64,000 bases of DNA, taken from Corallococcus terminator (GTDB lineage Bacteria > Myxococcota > Myxococcia > Myxococcales > Myxococcaceae). The notes under the pieces are model-generated. The model ran no database searches and had not been told where the DNA came from. It saw only the letters and a program-made list of their open reading frames with translations. The stretch spans positions 1-64,000 of the forward strand of contig NZ_RAVZ01000007.1 in assembly GCF_003611635.1 (NCBI RefSeq). Direction: 5' to 3'. Below, in pieces: positions 17,193-26,848 of this stretch (within the stretch, counting starts at the first letter, position 1; each line of letters opens with the position of its first letter). The position numbers were made by a program, and so were the translations under genes.

Positions 17193-17954
17193 ATGTCACC
17201 ACGGCAGCTCACGGTGCGTTTCCACGGCGCACTGAACGACTTCCTCGCGCCGGAGCGCCGGAACGTGGCGTTCACGCACGCCCTGCAGGGCAGCCCTTCG
17301 GTGAAGGATCTCATCGAGTCGTTGGGGCCACCGCACCCGGAGGTGGCCGTGGTGCTGGTGGATGGCGACCCGGTGGGCTTCGAGCACCGCGCGGAAGCGG
17401 ACACGAGCCTCGTCGTCTACCCCGCACTCCAGGCGCCCCGGGTTCCACCGGAGTCACGCGTGGGACCGCCGCTCCCGGAGATGCCGCGCTTCGTGCTGGA
17501 CGTGGGACTGGGGCGGCTGTCGGGCTTCCTGCGGATGCTCGGCTTCGACACCCTGTGGCGCAACGACTTCGCGGATGATCATCTGGCGCGCCTGTCCCGT
17601 CAGGAGTCGCGCGTGCTGCTCACGCGGGACCTGGGCGTGCTCAAGCGTTCGGAGGTGGTGCACGGCTACTTCCCGCGCGCCACCGACCCCGCGCACCAAC
17701 TGGTGGAGGTGGTGCGCCGCTACGAACTGACGTCGCGCATGCGCCCCTTCAGCCGCTGCATGGCCTGCAACGCGCCGCTGACCACCGCCACGCCGGACGA
17801 GGTGCAGGGCCGCGTCCCCGAAGGCGTGGCCGGACGCCACTCCCACTTCCGCCAGTGTCCCGGCTGCCAGCGCGTCTTCTGGCCCGGCACCCACCACGAC
17901 CGCATGCAGGCCCTGGTGGACACACTGCGCCGGCTGGAAGCCGTCGGCACCTGA
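17193..17954 (+). CDS. Mut7-C RNAse-domain protein with N-terminal ubiquitin-like domain
   Basis: 253 residues, cytoplasmic. Residues about 5-85 form a beta-grasp, ubiquitin-like (Mut7-C ubiquitin) domain: LTVRFHGALNDFL, SVKDLIESLGPPHPEV, VLVDGDPVGFEHR. Residues about 95-250 are a Mut7-C domain, a predicted PIN-like RNase: RFVLDVGLGRLSGFLRMLGFDT, DDHLARLSRQESRVLLTRDL, then a zinc ribbon with CMACNAPL and CPGCQRVFW. The Asp residues of the first and second blocks are the likely metal ligands. The combination is a known architecture. Its RNA substrate is not established. Confidence 0.88.
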   Translation: MSPRQLTVRFHGALNDFLAPERRNVAFTHALQGSPSVKDLIESLGPPHPEVAVVLVDGDPVGFEHRAEADTSLVVYPALQAPRVPPESRVGPPLPEMPRFVLDVGLGRLSGFLRMLGFDTLWRNDFADDHLARLSRQESRVLLTRDLGVLKRSEVVHGYFPRATDPAHQLVEVVRRYELTSRMRPFSRCMACNAPLTTATPDEVQGRVPEGVAGRHSHFRQCPGCQRVFWPGTHHDRMQALVDTLRRLEAVGT

Positions 17955-17965
17955 GGTCGCGGGCT

Positions 17966-19108
17966 TTAGCGGGTCCGGGGGACCGTGGCCCACACCTTCG
18001 GGCCCCGGGGTTCGTTCTTCTCCAGCACCAGGTCGAAGGTGATCTCCACCGTGCGCGCGAGCCGGAGGAAGAACTCCCTGGCGAACGAATCGACCGCGAA
18101 GCCCAGGTCCCGCATGTCGAGCGTCACCGGAGCGCGTGAGACGATGCGCAGGCTCGTGCCCTCCAGCACCGTCACCACCGCATCCGCCGTCACCGGCAGC
18201 CGGATGCCGAGCGCACCGACACGCCCCCGGATGTTCACCGGGATGGCCGTGCCGAAAGGCACCGCGTCCAACTGGTAGCGGCCGTCGAGCGTGTCCACCG
18301 AGTCCAGGGTGAAGTCCACGGACTCGACGGTCTTGAAGAAGAACTTCCCCAGATTGAAGTCGCGGACCGGCTCGCCCGTGCGCACGGAGCGCGTCCTGGC
18401 GCTCACCTGCGCGGTGCAGGTGTCCAGCCGGAGCCACTCCTCGAACCGGATGGTCGCTTCCACCTCGTCCAGGAAGCCCACGAGCGCCTTCTCCTCCAGG
18501 TCGTTCGAGGACTGCTTGCGCACCCGGAAGGAGACCACCGAGCGCTGCGGCTCCGCCGGCCCCGGCGTCTCCCAGGTGAGCCGGGGGTCCGCGAGGATTG
18601 TCTTCTTGATGGCCTCCGCGTACTTCACGTACCCCGTGCAACGACAGACGTTCCCGGAGATGGCCTGACGGATGCGGTTGTCCAACTGGGCCACGGGGAT
18701 GGGCCCGCGGGCGAGCTGATCCATGAGCACGTCGGCCGCCATCAGGAAGCCAGGGGTGGAGAACCCGCACTGGAAGGAGTAGCACTCCAGGAACTCGCGC
18801 TGGAGCGGATGGAGTTCCCCGTCCGGTCCCGCCAGGCCTTCCACCGTCGTGAAGTGCAGCCCTTCGATGGAGTCCATGCGCGCGTAGCACGCCAGCATGG
18901 CCATCTTGGGACTGCCGGGCGCCTTCTGCGCCACGACCTTGCAGGCCCCGCACGAACCGATGCCGCAACTGAGCTTCGTGCCGGTGAGGTCGAGCTGTTC
19001 ATGCAGCACGTCGACGAGCAGGTCCTCCCCCGCCGCGACGACGGTCCTCGGGATGCCGTTGACGTGGAGGGTGTATTCGCGCTCGGTGCGCTTGGGAGTC
19101 TGGGTCAT
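17966..19108 (-). CDS. Molybdenum hydroxylase [2Fe-2S] subunit fused to a YceI-like domain
   Basis: 380 residues. N-terminal plant-type ferredoxin domain (CGIGSCGACKVV, then C in MAMLACYARM), followed by the helical [2Fe-2S]-binding domain (QCGFSTPGF, ISGNVCRCTGYVKYAEAIKK); together about 1-170. Residues about 185-375 are extra and resemble YceI, a lipocalin-like barrel: EEKALVGFLDEVEATIRF, VRDFNLGKFFFKTVESVDFTL, LPVTADAVVTVLEG. YceI proteins bind isoprenoids or amphiphiles. The Fe-S part passes electrons from the molybdenum subunit. Its ATG overlaps the stop of that subunit's gene (ATGA). I see no twin-arginine signal. The fusion is unusual for this subunit, which is normally 150-170 residues. 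Confidence 0.85.
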   Translation of the reverse strand: MTQTPKRTEREYTLHVNGIPRTVVAAGEDLLVDVLHEQLDLTGTKLSCGIGSCGACKVVAQKAPGSPKMAMLACYARMDSIEGLHFTTVEGLAGPDGELHPLQREFLECYSFQCGFSTPGFLMAADVLMDQLARGPIPVAQLDNRIRQAISGNVCRCTGYVKYAEAIKKTILADPRLTWETPGPAEPQRSVVSFRVRKQSSNDLEEKALVGFLDEVEATIRFEEWLRLDTCTAQVSARTRSVRTGEPVRDFNLGKFFFKTVESVDFTLDSVDTLDGRYQLDAVPFGTAIPVNIRGRVGALGIRLPVTADAVVTVLEGTSLRIVSRAPVTLDMRDLGFAVDSFAREFFLRLARTVEITFDLVLEKNEPRGPKVWATVPRTR

Positions 19109-21927
19109 GGCTTCAGTGCCTCCAGCACGCGCGCGGGGGTGAAGGGCAGGATGCTCAGGCGCACGCCCGTGGCATGGGCGACCGCGTTCGCGACGGCCGG
19201 CATCACCGTCGTCATCACGGCCTCGGCGATCCCCTTCTTCCGGATGGGAGGGCCGGACCTCAAAATCTGCGCCCCTTCCGGAAGCGTCACCAGCCGCAAC
19301 TGCACTCCCGAGGCAGGCATGTGCGTCGCCCGGGGGACCGGATAGCGGTGCAGGTTGAGCAGGCCGTCCACACCGACGGGGGCCGGCGGGACGCTTTCGA
19401 ACAGCGTCATCCCCAGCCCCATCGCGAAGCCCCCCTCCACCTGCCCTTCGAGGATCTTCTGGTGGTGGACCTCGCCCGCGTCGAGCAGGGTGACGGCGTC
19501 CACGACATCAATCACCCCGGAGCGGGTGTTCACCGTGACCGCGACGAGGTGCCCGGCCGAAGCGTAGACGCTCCGGATGTGGTGCTTCGCGTCGTTCGCC
19601 GCGCCGTCATAGGGCACATCCACCCGGGTGACGTGCTGGTAGCCCGCCACGTCCTCGGCATCGCCTCCGTGGAGGACGGCGAGCCCGTCGATGTAGCGCA
19701 GCCGCGTCGTGCCCCCCAGGGTGTACTCCGAACAGGCGTACGCGTTGCGGTAGTAGGTGTGCACGATGGCGCCGGTGCACAGCCCGTCCTCCTTCGCCCG
19801 GGCGTGGGCCCTGGACGCGAGCTCCTCCATGGGAATGGGGCAGCGGCCCGGAGCCACCAGCTTCCCGTCCTCCCAGTGGGCGGTCTCCGGGACGTCGCCC
19901 CAGATGTCCGCCGCGCACGGCTTCAAGCCGTGATCGAAGACGACCCGCGCGGCCTCCTCGACCGCGTGGATGTGGAAGAACGCCGTCACCGAAGCACTCA
20001 TCGTGTTGTCGAGCTTCGGCGTGTTCCTCGGCTGCCCCGGGGCGTAGGGGGCCTTGTTCAACCGGATGGTGTCGTGGTCGAAGCGGCCCAGCACGCCCAG
20101 GACGACCCGGGACGCCTCGCGGCCCAGCAGCGGTCGGGTGGCGATGGCGAGCGAGGTCTCGCTGCCCTGGCCCATCTCGATGGCGGTGGAGCGCACCGTC
20201 ACCTCGCCCATCGGACCGATGCTGACCTCGGCGAAGACCGCGTCCTCGCTGGTGCCTATCGCCTGCATCGCGCAGGCGAACCCGACGCCATACTTCACCA
20301 GCCCGTTGCCCCGGGCGGCGTACTCGGCCCGCTTCGCTTCCCGCCCGGTCCAGAGCGGCTCCTTCGCGGCGAGGGCGCAGATGCGCTCGGTGTCCAGGTG
20401 GTGCCGCAGCTCGAAGCCCGTCACGTCGACGTCCTTCGGCTTGAGCAGCTTTTCATGCCGGAAGGCGATGGGATCCGCGCCGACCGCGCTCGCGACCTCG
20501 TCGATCATGGACTCGATGGCGAAGGCCGCCTGCGGAATCCCGAAGCCGCGCATGGAGCCGGAGGGAGCGCCGTCCGTGCTGATGCCGTAACCGCTGATGG
20601 CGTTGTGCGTGAAGCGGTACGGCCCGGCGGCATGGAGGGCGCACAACTGCACGACGGGCTTGGTGAGGTTCAGCACGCCGCCGCCATCCATGGAGATGGT
20701 CGAGTCGAGCGAGTGGAGGACGTAGTCCTCGGGGCCCTTGGGTGGGGGGCCCTGGGGGTCCCTGGGGCCATAGGCCAGCACGTTCTGGAGCACGGCGGCG
20801 TGCCGCTTGATGCCGCAGAGGAACTGCTCGTAGCGGTCGAAGGCCAGGCGCACGGGCCCGTCGCAGAAGAAGGCCGCCAGGGCCAGATACATCGGGAAGG
20901 TGGAGAGGTCCCGTCCCCCGAAGCCGCCGCCAATCGGATAGGTCGTCAGCTCGACCCTGGGGGACTCCGCCTCGGGCCACAGGGCGGTGAGCGTCTCCAC
21001 GCCCTCCCGGTCCTTGCGCGGAGACTGCGTCCCCGCCGCGACGCGCAGGACCTGCTTGCCTTCAGCATCCCGGGTGAGAAAGGCGAGGCCCGTCTCCAGC
21101 TCCATGAACATCGGATCGATGCTCTGGCTGAAGAAGGTCCGGCGCAACACGGTCATCCCCTCCTCGGAGACGGACCTGCGGATGGCTTCGCGTGCCTTGT
21201 TCGCCTGGAGGTTGATGGCCCGCTTCGCGGGGTCCACGTCCGGCCCCAGCGCGTCGGGGTCATGGTCCTTGTGGCCCTGGGCGGAGAACGCGTGGTCCTT
21301 CACCTGGCTGCGGATGAAGTGGGTGGCGCCGTAGATGGCCTCTTCCTTGGAGACCCTCGCGCCCAGCAACGGATTGACGAGCCGCTGGATGTCCTGCTGC
21401 CACTCCACCCGTGAGCTGGCATCGAAGCGCAGCAGGGGAGGACCTTCATGTCGGCTCGGCTCCCGGTTCCAGGTGGCGAACTTCCGCAGGTCGCGGCTCT
21501 TGCGGAACAGGAGGATGGCCACGGGCTGACCGATGTGGTCCGCGTAGCCGCCAGGCGGGGTCAGCCAGTACAGCCCGAAGAAATCCGGCACCACGCTCGT
21601 GTCATCCAGCGCGAGCCCCTGGGCCGGGTGCACGACCGTCTGGGCCCTGCTCCCACCGGGGAGCTTCTGCCTGTACGGCGCCGTGAACCCGCGCGCGTGG
21701 AGGTCCACGGCCTGGACGATGTCTGGCGGCTCAATCCCCAGCAGCGCGAAGACCTCCACCAGCCGCGCGTCATCCAGGCCCAGATACTTGCGGTCCGCGG
21801 AGGTGACGCGAAGCAGGTAGGCGTGACGGCACGCCCCCTCCCAGCCCAGGTCCCGCGTGTTGAGGTCGCGTCCGTAGACCTTCTTGCCGCGGACCTTGTC
21901 TTCACGGTCACCGAGGAATGGAGGCAT
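19105..21927 (-). CDS. Molybdenum hydroxylase large subunit (xanthine dehydrogenase/aldehyde oxidase family)
   Basis: 940 residues. Molybdopterin-binding subunit that hydroxylates a heteroaromatic or aldehyde substrate using water. Motifs: TTYPIGGGFGGRD (Moco site 1; Arg replaces the common Lys), GSMRGFGIPQAAFAIE, the VRSTAIEMGQGSETSL segment (GQG), and near the C-terminus RKKGIAEAVMTTVMPAVANA, where the Glu of KGxxE is the expected catalytic base. Several inserts (about 90-230) set it apart from typical 700-780-residue enzymes. No FAD subunit is adjacent, so electrons probably go to a carrier other than NAD. Transcribed before, and coupled to, the Fe-S subunit. Substrate unknown. Confidence 0.88.
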   Translation of the reverse strand: MPPFLGDREDKVRGKKVYGRDLNTRDLGWEGACRHAYLLRVTSADRKYLGLDDARLVEVFALLGIEPPDIVQAVDLHARGFTAPYRQKLPGGSRAQTVVHPAQGLALDDTSVVPDFFGLYWLTPPGGYADHIGQPVAILLFRKSRDLRKFATWNREPSRHEGPPLLRFDASSRVEWQQDIQRLVNPLLGARVSKEEAIYGATHFIRSQVKDHAFSAQGHKDHDPDALGPDVDPAKRAINLQANKAREAIRRSVSEEGMTVLRRTFFSQSIDPMFMELETGLAFLTRDAEGKQVLRVAAGTQSPRKDREGVETLTALWPEAESPRVELTTYPIGGGFGGRDLSTFPMYLALAAFFCDGPVRLAFDRYEQFLCGIKRHAAVLQNVLAYGPRDPQGPPPKGPEDYVLHSLDSTISMDGGGVLNLTKPVVQLCALHAAGPYRFTHNAISGYGISTDGAPSGSMRGFGIPQAAFAIESMIDEVASAVGADPIAFRHEKLLKPKDVDVTGFELRHHLDTERICALAAKEPLWTGREAKRAEYAARGNGLVKYGVGFACAMQAIGTSEDAVFAEVSIGPMGEVTVRSTAIEMGQGSETSLAIATRPLLGREASRVVLGVLGRFDHDTIRLNKAPYAPGQPRNTPKLDNTMSASVTAFFHIHAVEEAARVVFDHGLKPCAADIWGDVPETAHWEDGKLVAPGRCPIPMEELASRAHARAKEDGLCTGAIVHTYYRNAYACSEYTLGGTTRLRYIDGLAVLHGGDAEDVAGYQHVTRVDVPYDGAANDAKHHIRSVYASAGHLVAVTVNTRSGVIDVVDAVTLLDAGEVHHQKILEGQVEGGFAMGLGMTLFESVPPAPVGVDGLLNLHRYPVPRATHMPASGVQLRLVTLPEGAQILRSGPPIRKKGIAEAVMTTVMPAVANAVAHATGVRLSILPFTPARVLEALKP

Positions 21928-21992
21928 GTGCCCCCATCACCTAACACCCCCAGGGAATAAGCATACATCCCCTCAGGAGGAGACGTCTGTCT

Positions 21993-24887
21993 TCAGGACA
22001 ACGCCTCGCGACATTTGGGGCAGACCTCGTCGCCCTGCCCCACCGCTTCCGAATACACCCAGCAGCGCGGGCACTTCGTCCCCTTCGCCGGCAACACCTC
22101 CACGGACAGGGACGCGCCGTCGCCAAACGCCTGCGACACCTCCAGCGCCGTCGCCGCGTCGGAGGCCGTGTCCGCCCATTCCACCTGGCTCACGATGAAC
22201 AGCCCGGGCAGCTCCGCCAGATGCGCCTGGAGCAAGGCCTTCACCGCACCGTCAGCCGACAGCACCACGCGCGCCTCCAGGGACGCGCCAATGCGCTTGT
22301 CCCGCCGCGCCACCTCCAGCACGCCCTGCACCGCGCCGCGCACCGCGAAGAGCTTCGCGTACCGCTCCGCGATGCCCGGCGCCATCGCGCCCTTCGGCTC
22401 CGGGAAGCCCGCCAGGAACACGCTCTCGGTGTGTTCGCCCGGCAGGTGCTGCCACGCCTCTTCCGCCGTGAAGCTCATCACCGGCGCGAGCAGCGGCAGC
22501 AGCACGGTGACGACCTCGTGCAGCACCGTCTGCGCCCCCCGGCGCGCGGGCCCGTCCGCCTTCGCCGTGTAGAGCCGATCCTTCAGGATGTCGAAGTACA
22601 CGGCGGACAGGTCATTGGCGCAGAAGTCCACCACCGTCGCGTAGACGAGGTGGAACTCATAGTCCTCGTACGCCTGCCGCACCCGGGACACCACCTGCGA
22701 CAGCCGTCCGCGCGCCCACTGGTCCAGCGGCGACAGCGCCTCCGCCGGCACCGCGTCCTTCGCCGGGTCGAAGTCGTGCAGGTTGCCCAGCGCGTAGCGC
22801 AAGGTGTTGCGGATCTTCCGGTAGCCCTCCGACAGCCCCTTGAGGATGGCGTCCGACAGGCGCACGTCGTTGCGGTAGTCGCTGGCCGCCACCCACAGCC
22901 GCAGCACCTCAGCTCCGTATTGCTGGATGACCTTCTCCGGCGCCACCGTGTTGCCCCGGCTCTTGGACATCTTCTCGCCGTGGCCATCCACCACGAAGCC
23001 GTGCGTGAGGCACGCCTTGTAGGGCGCCACGTCGCGCGCGCCCACCGACACCAGCAGCGAGGAATGGAACCAGCCCCGGTGCTGGTCGCTCCCTTCCAGG
23101 AACAGGTCCGCCGGCACACGCTGCCGCTTCGCCAGCACCGCGGAGGCCATGCACGCCGAGTCGAACCACACGTCCAGGATGTCCGTCTCGCGGTGGAACT
23201 CACCCTTGCCGCAGCGCGGACACCGGAAGTCCTCCCCGAGGAAGTCCTTCACCGGCGTGCGGTACCACACGCCCGCGCCTTCCTTCTCCACCGCCGCCGC
23301 CACGCGCTCCATCACCTCTGGAGACACCACCGCGTCGTCGCACCCGTCGCAGTACGCGATGGGGATGGGCACGCCCCAGCTTCGCTGCCGGCTGATGCAC
23401 CAGTCCGGACGGCCCTCCAGCATGCCCCGGATGCGCGACTGGCCCCACGACGGCACCCAGCGCACCTGGTCCACCTGCTCCAGCACCGCCTCACGGAACG
23501 TCTGCGCGCCGTGGAAGGCCGCGTCCATGGGGATGAACCACTGGTAGGTGGCGCTCTGGATGACGGGCTGGTGGCAGCGCCAGCAGTGCGGATAGCTGTG
23601 CGTGAGGGTGTCTGATTTGTCATTGAGCAGCGCGCCCCGCTGCACCAGCAGGTCCAACACGACAGGGTTGGCCTCGAAGACGCGCCGGCCCGCCAGCACC
23701 TCGCCCACCGTGTCGTCGTAGCGGCCGTCCGCGCGCACCGGGTTGTAGATGTCCAGCCCGTACGCGAGCCCCACCTCGTAGTCCTCCTGCCCGTGGCCCG
23801 GCGCCGTGTGCACCAGCCCCGTGCCCGCATCCAGGGTGACGTGCCCGCCCAGCACCACGCGCCCCTGCCGCTCCAGGAACGGGTGTTGATACGTCACGTG
23901 CTCCAGGTCCTCGCCCGTCGCGTACGCGAGGATGCGCGAGGGGTCCACCAGCGCCGGGGACGACACCTCTCCGGTGGGAAGCTGCACGTGCTTCACCGCC
24001 AGCTCGTCCGCCTTCACCTCCGCCAGCACCTTGGCGAGCAGGTCCTTGGCCACGCACAGGACGCGGTCCTCCAGCCGGTAGAAGACGTATTCGAACGTGG
24101 GGTTCACCGCGATGGCCAGGTTCGCCGGCAGCGTCCAGGGTGTGGTGGTCCAGATGACGAAGGACACGCGCTGGCCGCGCAACTGCGGCAGCTTCTCACC
24201 CAGCGAGGCCCCCGCGTCGAAGGCCACGTACACGGACGGCGAGGTGTGCTCCGCGTACTCCACCTCCGCCTCGGCGAGCGCCGTCTGGTCCTGGAGGCAC
24301 CACGCCACCGGCTTCTTGCGGCGGTACAGCATGCCCCGGCGCGCGAACGTGGCCAGCTCGCGCAGCTCCTGCGCCTCGTAGGTGAAGTCGAGCGTCTTGT
24401 AGGGCGCGTCCCACGTGCCGAAGACGCCCAGCCGCTGGAACTCCGCCTTCTGGATGTCCACGAACTCCAGCGCGTATTCGCGGCAGCGCTCCAGCAGCGC
24501 GTCGCGCGACAGCGTGCGCTTGTCGAGCTTCTGTTCCTTCAGCCGCTTCTCCACCGCCTGCTCGATGGGGAGGCCGTGCGTGTCCCAGCCGGGGATGAAG
24601 TCACACGGGCGTCCGGAGAGGTTGCGGTACTTCACCACGATGTCCTTCAGCACCTTGTTGAGCGCGTGCCCGGCGTGCAGGTGGCCGTTGGCGTACGGGG
24701 GCCCGTCCGCCAGCACGAAGGGCTCCCGGCCGGCGTTCTTCTCCAGCAGCTTCTTCCACACCCCGCGCTCCGCCCACCACGCCAGGAGGCGCGGTTCGAG
24801 CTGCGACAGGTTCCCCTTCATGGGGAACTCCGTGCGCGGCAGGTGGACGGTGGCGTCGAGGTCCTTGCGGGAGGGGGCGTCGCTCAT
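21993..24887 (-). CDS. ileS: Isoleucine-tRNA ligase
   Basis: 964-residue class I aminoacyl-tRNA synthetase charging tRNA-Ile, with an editing domain. Signature PYANGHLHAGHALN (HIGH box) near residue 65, FVIWTTTPWTLPANLAI of the CP1 editing domain, GWFHSSLL, and GEKMSKSRGNTV (KMSKS). The C-terminal zinc ribbon CPRCWVYSE ... CPKCREAL is intact. It starts MSDAPSRKDLDATVHLPRTE, a usual bacterial type 1 N-terminus. It stands alone between the molybdenum hydroxylase genes (65-base gap) and a small secreted protein. Confidence 0.98.
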   Translation of the reverse strand: MSDAPSRKDLDATVHLPRTEFPMKGNLSQLEPRLLAWWAERGVWKKLLEKNAGREPFVLADGPPYANGHLHAGHALNKVLKDIVVKYRNLSGRPCDFIPGWDTHGLPIEQAVEKRLKEQKLDKRTLSRDALLERCREYALEFVDIQKAEFQRLGVFGTWDAPYKTLDFTYEAQELRELATFARRGMLYRRKKPVAWCLQDQTALAEAEVEYAEHTSPSVYVAFDAGASLGEKLPQLRGQRVSFVIWTTTPWTLPANLAIAVNPTFEYVFYRLEDRVLCVAKDLLAKVLAEVKADELAVKHVQLPTGEVSSPALVDPSRILAYATGEDLEHVTYQHPFLERQGRVVLGGHVTLDAGTGLVHTAPGHGQEDYEVGLAYGLDIYNPVRADGRYDDTVGEVLAGRRVFEANPVVLDLLVQRGALLNDKSDTLTHSYPHCWRCHQPVIQSATYQWFIPMDAAFHGAQTFREAVLEQVDQVRWVPSWGQSRIRGMLEGRPDWCISRQRSWGVPIPIAYCDGCDDAVVSPEVMERVAAAVEKEGAGVWYRTPVKDFLGEDFRCPRCGKGEFHRETDILDVWFDSACMASAVLAKRQRVPADLFLEGSDQHRGWFHSSLLVSVGARDVAPYKACLTHGFVVDGHGEKMSKSRGNTVAPEKVIQQYGAEVLRLWVAASDYRNDVRLSDAILKGLSEGYRKIRNTLRYALGNLHDFDPAKDAVPAEALSPLDQWARGRLSQVVSRVRQAYEDYEFHLVYATVVDFCANDLSAVYFDILKDRLYTAKADGPARRGAQTVLHEVVTVLLPLLAPVMSFTAEEAWQHLPGEHTESVFLAGFPEPKGAMAPGIAERYAKLFAVRGAVQGVLEVARRDKRIGASLEARVVLSADGAVKALLQAHLAELPGLFIVSQVEWADTASDAATALEVSQAFGDGASLSVEVLPAKGTKCPRCWVYSEAVGQGDEVCPKCREALS

Positions 24888-24975
24888 GGCTCAGCGGCCG
24901 TAACACCCTCGCGCCAGGGCTTCAATCCGGACGGCCCGGGGCCAGACGCTCGCGGCGCCCCGGCCCCACATGCCG

Positions 24976-25305
24976 TCACTCGTCGTGACCGTCCTCGTCG
25001 TCGTGGCCCGTGTGCTGCGGCTTGGCCTTGGGGCCGCCCTTGGGGCACTTCTTGTTGCACTTGGCCATCGCGGTCTTCATCTTCACGGCGCAGCGCTGCA
25101 TGCAGGCCTGGCTGTCCTTCGCGGCCGTACTGCCCGGCTTGGGACAGGAGAGGGTGCACGACTGCATCTGCCCCCCCACCTTCTGGTTGCAGTTCGTCTG
25201 GCACTGATTGGGCGCGCCAGCGAACGCCGGCGGGGCCAGCAAGGCGACGCCCAGGGTCAGTGCTCCCATCCAGCCACGCACAGCGGTTCGGGTCTTCATG
25301 GTCAT
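24976..25305 (-). CDS. Small secreted Cys/Lys-rich protein with His/Asp tail
   Basis: 109 residues. MTMKTRTAVRGWMGALTLGVALLAPPAFAGA is a type I signal peptide. The mature chain has about nine cysteines in spaced pairs (CQTNCNQ, CTLSCPKP, CMQRCAVK, CNKKCPKG), arranged like CxxxC helical hairpins, and ends KPQHTGHDDEDGHDE, a likely metal-binding tail. An ATG two codons in (25299) is an alternative start. It lies 32 bases downstream of the FHA-sigma54 activator on the same strand, so they may be co-transcribed. I do not recognise the family; metal binding is inference. Confidence 0.7.
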   Translation of the reverse strand: MTMKTRTAVRGWMGALTLGVALLAPPAFAGAPNQCQTNCNQKVGGQMQSCTLSCPKPGSTAAKDSQACMQRCAVKMKTAMAKCNKKCPKGGPKAKPQHTGHDDEDGHDE

Positions 25306-25337
25306 GATGATGTCCGACGCAGGGCGAGAACTCTACT

Positions 25338-26771
25338 TCACCGCGGTTTCAGGCCCTTGGCGTCCAGTTGGTACTTCTTCACCAGCCGCTCGATGGACTT
25401 GCGGTGCAGCCCGCTCTCCCGGGCCGCGCGGGACAGGTTGCCCTCGCAGCGGGTGAGGACGCTGGTGACGTACTCGCGCTCGAAGTTCTCCAACAACTGC
25501 TCCTTGGCATCCTTGAAGGCCAGGTGTTCGTTGAAGGGCAGCGGGCCCTCACGGGCCTGGCCCCGGACGCGCGGGGGCAGGTGGGAGGGCAGGATCTCCT
25601 CCCCTTCGGAGAAGGTCAGCACGTGCGACAGGACGTTCATCAATTCGCGCACGTTGCCGGGCCACGCATAGGCCATGAGCAACCCCAGGGCCTCCGCGGA
25701 GAAGCGCTTGCGGCCGTGCTTGTCCACCACCTCCGGCTCCGCCAGGGCCTGCTTCAGGATGAGCGGGATGTCGTCGCGGCGCTGGCGCAGGGGCGGGAGC
25801 TGGATGTTGATGACGGACAGGCGGAAGTAGAGGTCCTCGCGGAAGTTGCCCGCGGCGATCTCCTTCACGAGGTCGCGGTGGGTCGCGGCGATGACCCGGA
25901 CATCCACCTCGATGACGTCGTTGCCGCCCACCCGGCGCACCTCGCGGTTCTCCAGCACGCGCAACAGCTTGGGTTGCAGGTCCAGGCGCAGCTCGCCCAG
26001 CTCGTCCAGGAAGATGGTGCCGCCCTGCGCGCGCTCGAAGGCGCCGGGGCGGCCGGACACCGCGCCGGTGAAGGCGCCCTTCTCATGGCCGAACAGCTCG
26101 CTTTCGATGAGGTTGGGCGGGATGGCGCCGCAGTCCAGCACCACCATGGGGCCCTTCTTGCGGCCGGACAGCTCATGGATGGCGCTGGAGACCAGCTCCT
26201 TCCCGGTGCCCGTCTCCCCCTGGATGATGACGGACACGTCCATGGGCGCGATGCGTTTGATGAGCCCGAACACCTGCCGCATCTTCACGCTCTGGCCCAC
26301 CATGCCGCACAGTTCGCCCTCGCGGTCGGGCTCCACCGCCACCTCCTCCTCCAGCGGGGCGAAGGTGATGACGGAGGAGCCGGCGCGGATCTGCGAACCC
26401 GGGGACAGGTAGGCCCGTTCGATGCGGCGGCCGTCCAGGAAGGTGCCGTTGGTGGAGTTCAGGTCCACCAGCAGGTAGCCGCGCTCGGTGTACTGGACCT
26501 CGAAGTGGTGGCGGCTGGCGGTGCGGTCCTCCACCAGCACCAGGTCGTTGCCCGGGTGGGCGCCGCACCTCAGCCGCTCCTTGTCGCTGGCCATGGAGCG
26601 CCCGGTGTCCGGCCCCGCCGTCACCAAGAGCCGGCACTTGTGCAGCTTCACGCTGGTGCGCGGATCCACCACCTGCGTCTCCCCGAGCAGGGAGGACTGG
26701 GACGCCAGTTCGAGTCCGACGTCGCCGGGATTCGTGTGGATGTCGTCGGGATGCGGGTTGGAGGCGGTCAT
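25338..26771 (-). CDS. FHA-domain sigma54-dependent transcriptional activator
   Basis: 477 residues. N-terminal FHA phosphothreonine-binding domain (about 45-140; [38 protein letters not shown]) in place of a receiver domain, central AAA+ domain (about 155-390) with Walker A GETGTGKE, the sigma54-contacting loop GAFTGA, and Walker [13 protein letters not shown], then a Fis-type helix-turn-helix ([25 protein letters not shown]). FHA-linked enhancer-binding proteins are a myxobacterial speciality and respond to Ser/Thr kinase signalling. The GAFTGA loop is intact, so it should activate sigma54 RNA polymerase. Target genes are not evident. Divergent from the RimK-like gene (77-base gap). Confidence 0.93.
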   Translation of the reverse strand: MTASNPHPDDIHTNPGDVGLELASQSSLLGETQVVDPRTSVKLHKCRLLVTAGPDTGRSMASDKERLRCGAHPGNDLVLVEDRTASRHHFEVQYTERGYLLVDLNSTNGTFLDGRRIERAYLSPGSQIRAGSSVITFAPLEEEVAVEPDREGELCGMVGQSVKMRQVFGLIKRIAPMDVSVIIQGETGTGKELVSSAIHELSGRKKGPMVVLDCGAIPPNLIESELFGHEKGAFTGAVSGRPGAFERAQGGTIFLDELGELRLDLQPKLLRVLENREVRRVGGNDVIEVDVRVIAATHRDLVKEIAAGNFREDLYFRLSVINIQLPPLRQRRDDIPLILKQALAEPEVVDKHGRKRFSAEALGLLMAYAWPGNVRELMNVLSHVLTFSEGEEILPSHLPPRVRGQAREGPLPFNEHLAFKDAKEQLLENFEREYVTSVLTRCEGNLSRAARESGLHRKSIERLVKKYQLDAKGLKPR

Positions 26772-26848
26772 CAGTGAACGCGAGGATAGCAAAGGGAGCC
26801 CACGCACCATGCCTGACGGCCCGTGCGTGCTAGTGTCCCGCGCCCCGC

